Assembly (NCBI RefSeq): GCF_014649955.1
Contig: NZ_BMUA01000030.1
Span: 1-64,000 of the forward strand
Length of the DNA stretch: 64,000 nucleotides
Source of the DNA: Streptomyces violascens
GTDB taxonomy: Bacteria; Actinomycetota; Actinomycetes; Streptomycetales; Streptomycetaceae
Direction of reading: 5' to 3'
Shown here piece by piece: positions 43,792 through 52,940 of this stretch. Position 1 is the stretch's first letter. Every line of letters begins with the position of its first letter. The notes beneath the pieces are model-generated. The model was not told where the DNA came from. It saw nothing but the letters and a program-made list of their open reading frames with translations, and made no database searches. The position numbers were made by a program, and so were the translations under genes.

Positions 43792-45354
43792 ATGGCAGCA
43801 CCGCGCACGACTCTGCGACCCAGAGGGATCCTCCGGAGAATGGGTGTGCTGGCGGCCTCGGTGGGGCGCTGGCGACGGGCGTGGACCGGGGGACGGTCAG
43901 GGGCCCGGACGAGATGGCTCCTGCTGTGCGTCTGCCTGATCACGAGTGCCTTCGGCTTCGGCACACCAACGATGGCCGCTGCCACCGAGCCGTCGGCCCG
44001 GCAATGCGACGAAGCGCCGACCGGCGTCGCCACCCATGATCACTGGCTGAGGTTCACGGTGCCGCCCGGACTCATGCCGGACCCTCAGTTCGACGGACAG
44101 CCGGCGAAGATCCAGGTGCATCGCGTCCAGCCGGTGTACGCGAACGGCAAATGTCCAGGAGTGCCCAACAGGGCCGCGGTGCTGATCCACGGCCGCACCG
44201 TCACCGCCTCGCCGGCCTTCGACCTGCGCTCTCCCGCGCCGGAAGGCGGCTCGCTCAGCATGCAGGAAGGACTCGCACGGGCGGGAATCGACACCTTCGC
44301 CCCGAACCTGCTCGGCTACGGCCACTCGACACGCTTCGACAACGGCCTGAACGACCCCGGCAACGCGAGCCTCAGGCCCTACCTCGCGGACGGCACCTGC
44401 CCGTACCCCGAGGGGTGCGACCGCACCCACAACCCGATCTTCACCCTCGATCAGCAGGGGAGCCTGCTGCTGACTAATCCGCTGGGCGGGGAGAGGCGCG
44501 CGCACTCAAGCAATTACCGCTTTGCGCGCATGGACGTCTGGGTACGCGATATCCGCCAGGTCATCGACGACGCCATCACGCGCGCGCAGCCGACGGACGG
44601 CAAGGTCACCCTGCTCGGCTATTCGCTCGGTGGGGTGCGCGTCGGGCGGACGCTGTACGCAGCCAACCCAATCCTCCCCGGAAGCGCCGCCGTCATCGCG
44701 AAGGTCAACCGTGCCGTGTTCATGTCGTCGATCTTTGGTGGACCGACTGAGGAGACGACGCCCCCGACGGGCTTCGTCACGTTCCCGCTGACGCTTGACC
44801 GCCGCCTGGCAGCGCCGGTGCTGCCGCCGGCTCGCGAGGCCGTGTGCACCGGGCGTGTCATCCCCGGCAGTCAGGATCAGCTCTGGAAGCAGATCATGGA
44901 ACAGGACACCGAGGGGCGGAACTGGGGAGGGGACGATCCCGGCCACCCGACCGGTCTCGACCGCTCTCCGACGTTCTCCAACTACGGCTGGAACACCGCC
45001 GTCGTGGGGCAGTTGACCCCGCCCACGCTGGTCATCCACGGCCTCGATGACGTCACCGCGCCGCCGGCCAACGCGTCCACCATCTTCAACGCTCTCCCGG
45101 CGTCAATGACGAACAAGGTGCTCGTACAGGTCCAGTGCGCCAGCCACCAGATGCAGATGGAGGGCTGCTCCGGCCCCCGCTGCACACCGGAATCCGGAAC
45201 GCCCTACGGCGGGCGCCCCGGCGAACCGTGGGCCGGCCCTCATGCCACGGTCAAGGCGGCGCTGATCGAGTGGATCAAGAGCGGGACCTTCAACGGCGCC
45301 ACGAACGGAAAGTTCACCGTCAACGAAAGCGGCGTGGCCAGCGCCAGCCCGTAG
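43792..45354 (+). CDS. Secreted alpha/beta-fold hydrolase
   Basis: An ATG at 43792 gives 520 residues with a long basic region and a signal segment (RWLLLCVCLITSAFGFG, cut near MAAA at about 60-65). The hydrolase core has AAVLIHGRTVTASP, DTFAPNLLGYGHST, the nucleophile elbow LLGYSLGGVRVGR, and an acid loop VIHGLDDVTAPP. The catalytic His is probably in QCASHQMQM. Six or more cysteines suit an exported enzyme. It could be a lipase, esterase or peptidase of the TAP type. The gene stands alone between IS elements. Confidence 0.8.
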   Translation: MAAPRTTLRPRGILRRMGVLAASVGRWRRAWTGGRSGARTRWLLLCVCLITSAFGFGTPTMAAATEPSARQCDEAPTGVATHDHWLRFTVPPGLMPDPQFDGQPAKIQVHRVQPVYANGKCPGVPNRAAVLIHGRTVTASPAFDLRSPAPEGGSLSMQEGLARAGIDTFAPNLLGYGHSTRFDNGLNDPGNASLRPYLADGTCPYPEGCDRTHNPIFTLDQQGSLLLTNPLGGERRAHSSNYRFARMDVWVRDIRQVIDDAITRAQPTDGKVTLLGYSLGGVRVGRTLYAANPILPGSAAVIAKVNRAVFMSSIFGGPTEETTPPTGFVTFPLTLDRRLAAPVLPPAREAVCTGRVIPGSQDQLWKQIMEQDTEGRNWGGDDPGHPTGLDRSPTFSNYGWNTAVVGQLTPPTLVIHGLDDVTAPPANASTIFNALPASMTNKVLVQVQCASHQMQMEGCSGPRCTPESGTPYGGRPGEPWAGPHATVKAALIEWIKSGTFNGATNGKFTVNESGVASASP

Positions 45355-45441
45355 AGATCCCGGCCCCTCAGTTGACAGCGGTGGAGCTTCACACGAGAGA
45401 ACAGAAGCACCCCCTGCGGGCCACCTCCGACGCTCAGTGGG

Positions 45442-46649
45442 ATGCTGGTGGGGCGTGCCCGGTCGGAGGGGCTGCAGCTGACCGGGGAGGGTGGTCTGTT
45501 GCAGCAGCTGACGAAGCGGGTGCTGGAGTCCGCCCTGGAGGGCGAGATCACCGGCCACGTCGGCTGTGACAAGCACGACGCGGCCGGCAGGAACAGCGGC
45601 AACAGCCGGAACGGCACCCGGGCCAAGACGGTACTGACCGGCGTCGGCCCGGTCGAGGTGAAGGTGCCCCGCGACACCGCTGGCGCCTTCGAGCCGCAGA
45701 TCGTCCGCAAGCGGCAGCGCCGTCTGACCGGCGTGGACGAGATGGTGCTCCCGTTGTCCGCGAAGGGCCTCACGCACGGGGAGATATCGGCTCATCCGGC
45801 CGAGGTGTACGGGGCGGAGGTGTCCAGGCAGACCATCACCACGATCACGGACACGGTGATGGAGGGCATGGCGGAATGGCAGGCCCGCCCGCTGGACCGC
45901 GTCTACCCGTTGTCTTCGTGGACGCCATCAACGTGAAGATGCGCGATGGCAAGGTCGCCGACCGGCCCATCTGCGTTGCGATGGCCGTCACGGTCGAGGG
46001 CACCCGGGACATTCTCGGGATCTGGGCCGGTGACGGCGGCGAGGGCGCCAAGCACTGGCTCCAGGTCTTCACCGAGCTGAAGAATCGCGGAGTTGAAGAT
46101 GTCCTCATGCTCGTCTGCGGCGGGCTGAAGGGCCTGCCCGACGCGGTCGGGACGGTCTGGCCCTGCACGGTCGTCCAGACCTGCATCGTTCACCTGATTC
46201 GCAACAGCATCCGCCACTGTGCCCGCCAGGACTGGGACAAGGACGCCAAGGATCTCAAGCCCGTCTACACCGCGCCGGGCGAGGCCGCCGCCACCGAACG
46301 GTTCCTGCAGTTCTCCGAGAAGTGGGGCGCCAAGTATCCGGCCGTGATCAAGCTGTGGTCCGACGCCTGGGCCGAGATGGTGCCCTTCTTGTCCTTCGAC
46401 GTCGAGATCCGCAAGGTCATCTGCAGCACGAACGCGATTGAGAGTGTGAATGCCCGGATCCGCAAGGCGGTTCGGGCCCGCGGCCACTTCCCCTCGGAGG
46501 CCGCCGCGTTGAAGTGCGTCTACATGGCACTGATGAGCCTGGACCCGACCGGCAAGGGCCGCCGCCGCTGGACGATGCACTGGAAGGCACCCCTGAACGC
46601 CTTCCAGATCGCCTTCGATGGCCGCCTGCCCCCCACCGACCAGCGATAA
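45442..46649 (+). pseudogene. IS256-family (Mutator) transposase, frameshifted and catalytically mutated
   Basis: The first frame has the DNA-binding part (LLQQLTKRVLESALEGEITGHV, GVGPVEVKVPRD). At about 45910 the sequence RVYPLSSWT should read RVYPVVFVDAINVKM, so one C is missing in the CCCG run. The second frame then gives the catalytic core: VFVDAINVKM (first Asp present), LMLVCGGLKGLPDAV, where the usual VCDGLKG Asp is Gly, and STNAIESVNARIRKA (Glu present). Two independent lesions make it inactive. Confidence 0.9.
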
Positions 46650-47195
46650 CCCAACAACCAAGATCAGCCGTTAAGTTGACACACCCTCCACACGCCTGGT
46701 TCACCGCCAGCGCCAACACCGCGCCATGACCCACGAAAACACGAAACTCAAGAGGCCCATCCCCGAAACCTTCGCCCAAGACCCCGGCCACACCAACACC
46801 TGCCGCTTCGGCGTCGGCACTTGACAGAGCGACGCCTGGGGTCGTCCACTACGGGTGGGCGGCCCCCGTCTGTCGGTACGCACTTGCACAGGCACGACGG
46901 CCCCAAGGCTTCTGGTTCCAGGCCGGGGTCGCAGGACGGAGCGACGTACCCGGGCTACCGGCCACCTGGTTGTGGACCAGGCAAAGGGCTGGATCGACGC
47001 GATGCTGCGTGGCGCTGGAGCACACGCACCTTCGTCGGCGTTCAAGAGGGCGTCGAACGCTTGGAGTTGTCCCTCCCCGCAAGTCTGCGACAGTCAGAGG
47101 CTGGATCACGTCGCGCCGATGGCAGCCGCCGCTTCGAGTTGGTCTCATGACAGGGTTGATGCTCAGCCGCTGCGGCAGAGCAGGGCACGGCGGAG
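46650..47195. other. No supported gene; possible short C-terminal scrap at 46690-46823
   Basis: A frame reading HRAMTHENTKLKRPIPETF and ending in FGVGT then stop looks protein-like but lacks any N-terminal part. The remainder is non-coding as far as I can see. Confidence 0.3.
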
Positions 47196-47603
47196 TCATG
47201 GTGCCCTACCCCCCTCGGACCGATGAGCTTCCCAGTGCAGCGCGAAAGCCGCCAGCCAGGCCAGCCATAGGGCGGCGGGCAACTCCACCAAGAAAGCCAT
47301 GATCAATGCCACGTACCGGGCACCACCGTCGTCGGACGTCGCAACGTCAAACCACGCGTCCAGGACCAGCAGCGCGGCGGTGGCCGCCGCCACCGGTGAA
47401 ACCGTACGAACCCGACGTGCCAAGAGGATCGCGGTGGCCACCAGTCCCGTCACCTGCAACAGGTCCATACCGACCCAGGACACCGACCAGTTGCGCACCT
47501 GAGTCTGGCCATCGAGCAGGAACCCCAGAACCACCGTCCAGGCCAACAGCACAGCAGCAGTCACCAACAGGAACCGAGCTATGACACGAGGTGCAAAAGG
47601 CAC
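47196..47603 (-). CDS. Small four-helix membrane protein
   Basis: The 135-residue product has four hydrophobic segments: FLLVTAAVLLAWTVVLGFL, WVGMDLLQVTGLVATAILLA, AAATAALLVLDAWFDVA and ALIMAFLVELPAALWLAWL. LLVLDAWFDV is a recurrent signature of a Streptomyces membrane family of unknown role. Polar loops are short, and both termini should be cytosolic. No partner gene is adjacent. The long untranslated region on its upstream side may contain its promoter. Confidence 0.65.
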   Translation of the reverse strand: MPFAPRVIARFLLVTAAVLLAWTVVLGFLLDGQTQVRNWSVSWVGMDLLQVTGLVATAILLARRVRTVSPVAAATAALLVLDAWFDVATSDDGGARYVALIMAFLVELPAALWLAWLAAFALHWEAHRSEGGRAP

Positions 47604-47858
47604 AGTGGGTGTCCCCTCTCCTCAAGAGCCCCTGGGTTAGCCGACGATACCGACGGCCACCGACCGGCTCGCTCGACAACGGCTGGAGCCGACATGGCTG
47701 GTGCTCGGCGCTCCAGGTAATGAGCAAGGTGTCGGTGACCAAAGCGGCCAGCTCGACTGCGAGGCTGAGGGGTCACGACACCATAATCCTCGGGTCAAGT
47801 TCGAGCCATTGGCAGAGGAAGCGCCGCCAAATGCCCATGTGGCGCAAGAGGATTGCTG

Positions 47859-47889
47859 CCTTACCGGGGGTCGATCGACCCCGGTAAGG
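47859..47889. promoter_or_regulatory. Strong inverted repeat upstream of a small broken gene
   Basis: CCTTACCGGGG(G)TCGA pairs with TCGACCCCGGTAAGG, 15-bp arms with one bulged G and no spacer. It ends 4 nt before a GGGAGGG ribosome site, so it could be an operator or a hairpin that hides the ribosome site. Confidence 0.6.
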
Positions 47890-47907
47890 ATACGGGAGGG
47901 AATCATC

Positions 47908-48149
47908 ATGGGCGGAGTGAGACCCTGTTCGTCGTCATAGCGACCTGTGCGGCCATGGCGTTGAGTGCCGCTGCAGCCCCATCAGCAGACATCCCCGGGA
48001 CGCACACAGTCCGTGGTGCGGCCGCGGTTACGGCATCACCACGATCAGCAACTGGAGTCCTGGGCGCCGGGCGAGAAATCCACCCGCGGGTCGACACCGG
48101 GATCTACTCAGATCCGGGTCTCAGTACGCCACTGACCGGAACGGCGTGA
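47908..48149 (+). pseudogene. Small secreted protein, frameshifted after the start
   Basis: The ATG at 47908 has GGGAGGG at 7 nt but meets TAG after 10 codons. In the neighbouring frame a signal-peptide-like stretch (TLFVVIATCAAMALSAAAAPSA) continues to a stop at 48149. A one-base change would join the two. The call is tentative. Confidence 0.35.
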
Positions 48150-48436
48150 GCCGGCGACAACGTGGCCGGCATCTGCCAAATCCCCGGCAACAACGGCAAA
48201 CAGCTGGTGCATCAACGTCTCGTCGTAGCGCCGCCGGCATCCTCGCCCACACGCCCAGCCCCATTCCCACGCTATGCACGGTCTTAGTGGTGATGACTCG
48301 CGTGGCCGCGGTTGGCGGGGTCGTACGGGTAGCTGACCTCCCTGCCTGGGCCGCCGCGATGGGGCGGATCGCGTCGTTTCGGATTGTTGCGCCTATCTGC
48401 AAGTGTGGCGTAGGGTTCGCACCGTTGTTTTCAAGG

Positions 48437-48598
48437 CACCTCGTTCGGTGAGGCGTCTTCACGGACACAGGCCACTGATCCCACCCGTCGAGAGACGCTC
48501 CGGATCAGGACAGGTCTCCCCGGCTTAAGGGGTGGCCCCAAGTAGCTTCCCCCGGGCCGGGGAATACGCCGTGGAGTGCCAAAGCTCTGACGAGTTGG
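48437..48598 (+). ncRNA. M-box (ykoK) magnesium riboswitch
   Basis: The segment carries the conserved blocks of the M-box in order: CTCGTTCGGTGAGGCGTCT at 48440 (family GTTAGGTGAGGCTCCT), CACGGACACAGGCCACTG, CGTCGAGAGACGC (family GTC-AAAGACGC), then, after two GC hairpins, GCCGTGGAGTGCCAAAGCTCT followed by GACGAG (family GTGCTAAAGCTCTACGA). M-boxes fold around several Mg2+ ions and switch off Mg2+ transporter genes when magnesium is high. It lies about 300 nt before the MgtE-like gene on the same strand, so it should control that gene and the transporter. Confidence 0.85.
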
Positions 48599-48673
48599 GG
48601 TGAGCCGGGCAAGTGTCCGGTACTCCCTGCCACGGTGCCGGAGCGCCTGCGCTCATGACCTGGGGGAGGCGAG

Positions 48674-48745
48674 ATGGACAGTAGTCCGGGCCATAGTCGG
48701 CCCCACCAACTGTGTTCCTCGCCGTCTCTTCGCGGCGCCAGGTAG
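48674..48745 (+). CDS. Possible 23-codon leader peptide after the riboswitch
   Basis: GGGGGAGG stands 4 nt before an ATG that opens a 23-residue frame with two Pro and two His-rich spots (SSPGHSRPHQ). Mg-responsive leader peptides exist in other bacteria (mgtL). Here the role is only suggested by place: between the M-box and the first structural gene. Confidence 0.3.
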   Translation: MDSSPGHSRPHQLCSSPSLRGAR

Positions 48746-48914
48746 CCACTGCCACGCCGTGACCTGCCCGTCGACCGCCGACCGTACTCGCGTGCGGACC
48801 GGCGGAGCGTGCTCGGTCCCGGTGGCTCGTGTGTCGACGCGCGTCCTGGTGCTGCCTCGTTCCCCGCCGTGTCGGGGCCAGGGGGTGTTCACTTTGTCTG
48901 CCAACAATCTGCTC

Positions 48915-50261
48915 ATGACCACATCAGCGCGTCTGCGTGACCGTCGGGTCCAGCTCGCACGCCGCGCGACCGCCTCCAAAACGGTGCGCGGCTCCCTGGT
49001 GTCCGTGGCCGGCCTGGTCGGCGGCCCTGTCACCAACCAGGCCGGCGACGACGTCGGGCGCGTGGTCGACGTCGTCGCCCGGCTGTACGGCACGGACCCC
49101 TATCCGCCAGTGACCGGCCTGGTCGTCCGGGTCGGGCGCCGAAGCGCGTTCCTCCAGGTCGACACCGTCGAACAGGTCAACGCCGGACAGGTCCGACTGC
49201 GGACGGCACGGATGGACCTGCGCGAGTACGAACGCCGCCCCGGCGAGGTGCTGCTGGCCCGTGACGTGCTCGACCACCAACTGGTGGATGTGGACGGCAT
49301 CCAGGTCACCCGTGCCGCGGATCTGTACCTCGCGCCCCTGGCCGAGCGCATCGTGCTGGTCGGGGTGGACGTCTCGCTGCCCACACTGCTGCGCAGGCTG
49401 GGGCCGCGGCGCTGGCAGGCGCGGCCCACGCCGGAGCGGGTGCTGGACTGGCAGGCGGTTGCCCCGTTCGCCGAACACGCCACCGAAGGACCGGCCCAGG
49501 TCCACCTGCGCGGTACACGCTCCTCGCTGCACCAGCTGAGGCCCGCGGACCTGGCCGACGTACTGGAGGACCTGGGCCGCGCCGAGCGACAGCAGCTGCT
49601 GGCCTGGCTGGAGCCCGGTCACGCCGCCGACGCCTTGGAGGAGATGGAACCCGGCGAACTGGAGAACCTGCTGCGCGAGGCCGGACCCGCCTACGCCGCG
49701 CGAATGCTGGGGGAAATGGAACCCGACGAGGCCGTCGACGCACTGCGCGACCTCGGCGCAGGCGAGCGCGAGACCCTGCTCGACCTGATGGCGCCAGCGC
49801 AGGCCGCCGGCCTGCGCGGCCTCCTGGCCCGCCCCGAGGACACCGCGGGCGGCGCCATGACGACTCGGCTCGTCACCGCACTGCGCGAGGACACCGTCGC
49901 CCAGGTCCGCGGTCAGCTCGCCGAACAGGCCGAGCACCGTACCGAGATCGACGCCGTCGCCGTTGTGGACGCCGACAGCCGGCTGATCGCGGACATCCCG
50001 CTATTCCACCTCACCGTCGCCGAAGACACCACGACCATGGGCGACGTCGTGGACTGGCTTGCCCAGTTCGGAACGCAGGTCGTCGTCGGCCCCGATACCC
50101 CCGTCAACGAGGTGGCCGACCACCTGCTCGCCTCGCGTGCCTCCTCGCTGCTGGTCGTCGACGAGAAGGAGCGCCCGCTGGGGCGCATGCTCGCCGACGA
50201 CATCCTCGACGCCCTCCTGCCCGAACGCGGGCGCCGCCACTTCCGGAGGTTCTTGCAGTGA
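48915..50261 (+). CDS. Cytosolic MgtE-like sensor protein (PRC barrel, MgtE N-domain, CBS pair)
   Basis: An ATG at 48915 gives 448 residues; a TTG at 48894 behind AGGGGG is an alternative. The order is a PRC-barrel-like segment (about 25-165), the MgtE N-terminal superhelix (about 215-330: RPADLADVLEDLGRAERQQLL, EMEPDEAVDALRDL) and two CBS domains (about 330-445: DTAGGAMTTRLVTAL, LLVVDEKERPLGRML). The membrane half of MgtE is missing. In MgtE this cytosolic part binds Mg2+ and closes the channel. Here it is coupled by GTGA overlap to an Nramp-type transporter, so it probably senses Mg2+ for that partner. Confidence 0.85.
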   Translation: MTTSARLRDRRVQLARRATASKTVRGSLVSVAGLVGGPVTNQAGDDVGRVVDVVARLYGTDPYPPVTGLVVRVGRRSAFLQVDTVEQVNAGQVRLRTARMDLREYERRPGEVLLARDVLDHQLVDVDGIQVTRAADLYLAPLAERIVLVGVDVSLPTLLRRLGPRRWQARPTPERVLDWQAVAPFAEHATEGPAQVHLRGTRSSLHQLRPADLADVLEDLGRAERQQLLAWLEPGHAADALEEMEPGELENLLREAGPAYAARMLGEMEPDEAVDALRDLGAGERETLLDLMAPAQAAGLRGLLARPEDTAGGAMTTRLVTALREDTVAQVRGQLAEQAEHRTEIDAVAVVDADSRLIADIPLFHLTVAEDTTTMGDVVDWLAQFGTQVVVGPDTPVNEVADHLLASRASSLLVVDEKERPLGRMLADDILDALLPERGRRHFRRFLQ

Positions 50262-51559
50262 ACCGCGACGCAGACACCACCACACAGGACACCGCTCCGG
50301 ACGACGCAAGGGAGCACGAGCCCAGAAAGGGCTGGAGGCGCATCGCCGCAGTGGCGGCGATCGCAGGCCCCGGCCTGGTGGCCGCCAACGCCGGCAACGA
50401 CGCCGCCGGCATCGCCACCTACGCCTCGGCGGGCTCCCAGTTCGTCTACGGCACTCTGTTCTTCATGGTGCTGGTCACGATCGCCCTGGTCATGGTCCAG
50501 GAGATGGCGGTCCGCCTCGGCGCCTACACAGGTAAAGGCCTGGGCGCCTTGATCCGTGAACAGTTCAGCCTGCGCCTGACCGCACTCGCGGTGTTCTGCC
50601 TGCTGCTGGCCAACACCGGCCTGGTGGTCTCCGAATTCGCCGGGATCGGCGCCGCCTTCGAACTCCTCGGCGTGCCCAAATGGGCTGTCATCCCCCCAGC
50701 CGCGCTGCTGCTGTGGGCCCTGGTGCTCTTCGGCTCCTACCGCTGGGCCGAGCGGATCTTCCTGATCATGTCCCTGGCGTTCTTCGCCTACCCCGTCGCG
50801 ATGGTCCTCGGACACCCCGACTGGGGACAGGTCGGCTCCCACCTGGCCATCCCCCACATCGAGGGCAGTCAGGCATTCATCCTGCTCGCGGTCGCGCTGA
50901 TCGGCACCACCGTCAGCCCCTACATGCAGTTCTACGCCGCCGCTGGCGTCGTGGACCGCGGCGCGAAACCTGAGGATTACAGACTGATCCGCGCGGATGC
51001 CATCCTCGGCGCGGTCTTCGCCTGCCTGATCAGCCTGACCATCATCATCGCCACCGCTGCCGCCATCGGCGGCACCGGCCCCCTGCAATCCGCCGCCCAA
51101 GCGGCCGAAGCACTCAAACCCGTCGCGGGACAAGGCGCCGAACTTCTCTTCGCGTTCGGCCTGATCGGCGCCTCCGCCCTGGCCGGTGCCGTGGTCCCCC
51201 TGTCCGCCAGCTACGCGGTGGGCGAAGCCGCAGGCGTCGAGCGCTCCGTCTCCCGTCGCTTCCGCGACGCACCCCTGTTCCTGGGCTTGTTCACCGCCCA
51301 GATCATCCTCGGCGCCTCCGTCGCCCTCACCCCTGTCAACGTCATCCAGCTCCTCATCGGTACCCAGGTACTTCAGGGCCTGATCAGCCCCGTCGTCCTG
51401 GTCTACCTCCTGGTCCTGACCAACCGCCGCTCCGTCCTGGGCGCCGCAGCCAATGGCCCCCGCTACCGCATCGCCGCCACTGCCGTCGTCCTCGCCGTCG
51501 CCGCCATGTCCACCATCCTTCTCGTCCAGACCCTCCTGAGCTGGATGGGCTGGGCCTGA
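50258..51559 (+). CDS. Nramp-related transporter, probable magnesium type (NRMT-like)
   Basis: The GTG at 50258 overlaps the sensor stop. The 433-residue protein has about 11 membrane segments and the Nramp fold. The metal-site motifs differ from Mn/Fe Nramps: the TM1 DPGN is NAGN (residues 44-47, in AANAGNDAAG), and the TM6 region reads ALIGTTVSPYMQFY without the usual methionine-Pro-His. Loss of the soft Met ligand is a feature of Nramp-related magnesium transporters. With an M-box in front and an MgtE-like sensor fused by coupling, Mg2+ uptake is the best reading. Substrate is inferred, not shown. Confidence 0.85.
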   Translation: MNRDADTTTQDTAPDDAREHEPRKGWRRIAAVAAIAGPGLVAANAGNDAAGIATYASAGSQFVYGTLFFMVLVTIALVMVQEMAVRLGAYTGKGLGALIREQFSLRLTALAVFCLLLANTGLVVSEFAGIGAAFELLGVPKWAVIPPAALLLWALVLFGSYRWAERIFLIMSLAFFAYPVAMVLGHPDWGQVGSHLAIPHIEGSQAFILLAVALIGTTVSPYMQFYAAAGVVDRGAKPEDYRLIRADAILGAVFACLISLTIIIATAAAIGGTGPLQSAAQAAEALKPVAGQGAELLFAFGLIGASALAGAVVPLSASYAVGEAAGVERSVSRRFRDAPLFLGLFTAQIILGASVALTPVNVIQLLIGTQVLQGLISPVVLVYLLVLTNRRSVLGAAANGPRYRIAATAVVLAVAAMSTILLVQTLLSWMGWA

Positions 51560-52283
51560 CCCACACCGAGCACACCCACCCGGCACCGCCCGCGGGTGGC
51601 GACAAAGGAAGCTCTGGCCCCCACGATGACTCGAGCTTCGCGGCGACCTCGGCTCTGGCTGTGGCGTGCGCCGACTGTGTCAACGAGGAGGGCCGCTACG
51701 TTGTGGGGCAGAAAGTCGAGGGTGATGTGTAGTGCCCAAGCCACGCAACACCCGCCTGACTGCCCGCGTTCAGCAACTGCAGAAGCAGCCGCCGCAGGCA
51801 CCGGGAGTCCCGGCCAGCGGTGACTCAATCCAGCGCAGGATCGTCGGGCTGGGAGGGAAGAAACGTCGATCTGACGGCCGAGTACGGGCCTTTCGGTCCG
51901 ATCTCCATGCGCGTACCGCCAGTTCCGGCGTACCACAGCGCTCAGCTTCCGACACCAGGGCGAAGAGATCAGTAACCGGTCCGGCCGGCGCAGAGCTGCC
52001 CTCACCTCACGCGTCCCATACCTGGCCCGCCTCTCGGCCCGGAAGCCTGATATGCCGAGCGTGACGCCGGGCCGCCGCCTCGGCCCTGCGGACTGGGTAC
52101 CTCTTTCGGTCACGTCCGCTGCGCTATGCCGGTGCACCGGCATGGGGTATGGCAGTGTTACGGATCCGGCCCGCCAGGCTCCCCCGTCTTGGTGGGCCGG
52201 ACCACGAGGCGAGATGGACAGCGCCGTACCCGGCACGACCGGAACGCGGCCCTGACCGGCCTCCAGGCGACACTCAGGTGTGG
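51560..52283. other. Intergenic, no gene seen
   Basis: Open frames here lack starts, ribosome sites and protein-like composition on both strands. A terminator for the Mg operon would be expected but no strong hairpin stands out. Confidence 0.35.
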
Positions 52284-52550
52284 CTAGGACACATCTCCCG
52301 CGACCATCCCGGTCTGCTGCGACCAGGACTTGATGACCACGTACCGGCCGTCGACGGCCTCCTCGGCCGCGCGGATCACCGTGTCGCCGAAGCCGTAGAT
52401 ACCGACCTGGCCGAGGAACTTGCCCTCGGCCACCTCTCGGTCATTCCAATAACCCTCCGTGCCGCGGCCTTCTCTGAGATGGAATTGAGTGGTCACGCGG
52501 AATCTGCCGGGGTTCATAGGCCGAGAGCCTGCCATGCGACGGAGCAGCAC
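52284..52550 (-). CDS. Small hypothetical protein or fragment
   Basis: An 88-residue frame with the protein-like core TEGYWNDREVAEGKFLGQVG, YGFGDTVIRAAEEAVDG and RYVVIKSWSQQTG. I recognise no family. The Met start has no good ribosome site, so it may be a piece of a longer lost gene. Confidence 0.35.
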   Translation of the reverse strand: MLLRRMAGSRPMNPGRFRVTTQFHLREGRGTEGYWNDREVAEGKFLGQVGIYGFGDTVIRAAEEAVDGRYVVIKSWSQQTGMVAGDVS

Positions 52551-52827
52551 TCCGACCCCCGCGCTCTGCGAGGAGCGATTCCACCGCCATCACGTGAAGA
52601 GGTCCGGATGCAGCGGCCCCTGAAGTATGGGCCGTTGTCGCGGTGACCGGGCCGGCTGAACACCGAAGGGGCGGCGGGGTGACGAAGAAGCGCAATCTGA
52701 CGGGCGGAAGTCAGGCCTCACCGGCGCCAGGAAATGGCTCTCGGTTCCAGCGCCGGTCTCCACGTAGCCGTTTCCTGATCGGGGCGGGGACCGCGTTGTC
52801 AGTGGTGGCGGCGATGATCCTCCGGTG

Positions 52828-52940
52828 ACTGAGACGATCATCAAGGCCTACCCCTTCGCCTTGGACCCGACCGATGCCCAGGTGGAGACCCTGGGCCGGT
52901 ATGCGACCGCATCCCGCTACGGCTTCAACTTCGCGCTCGG
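52828..52940 (+). pseudogene. TnpB N-terminal remnant
   Basis: VTETIIKAYPFALDPTDAQ then VETLGRYATASRYGFNFALG aligns with the first 40 residues of the full TnpB at 55204 (VVRAYKFTLTPTDAQREDL ... CRWAYNYAIA). The frame then becomes unrelated. It is a relic of an IS605/IS607-type element. Confidence 0.7.

Larger units (their letters stand above)
47604..48436. other. Long region with a remnant of a small secreted protein
   Basis: Besides the hairpin and broken frame listed separately, nothing else here looks coding on either strand. The right end leads into the M-box riboswitch and should contain its promoter. Confidence 0.35.

Noticed and set aside
49913-51586. 557-residue minus-strand frame opposite the Nramp-like gene
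   Set aside because: Gly/Asp/Gln-rich antisense product with no motifs, while the plus strand has a textbook transporter.
51463-52236. Minus-strand frame after the magnesium operon
   Set aside because: No start context, no domain-like sequence, biased composition typical of a shadow frame.
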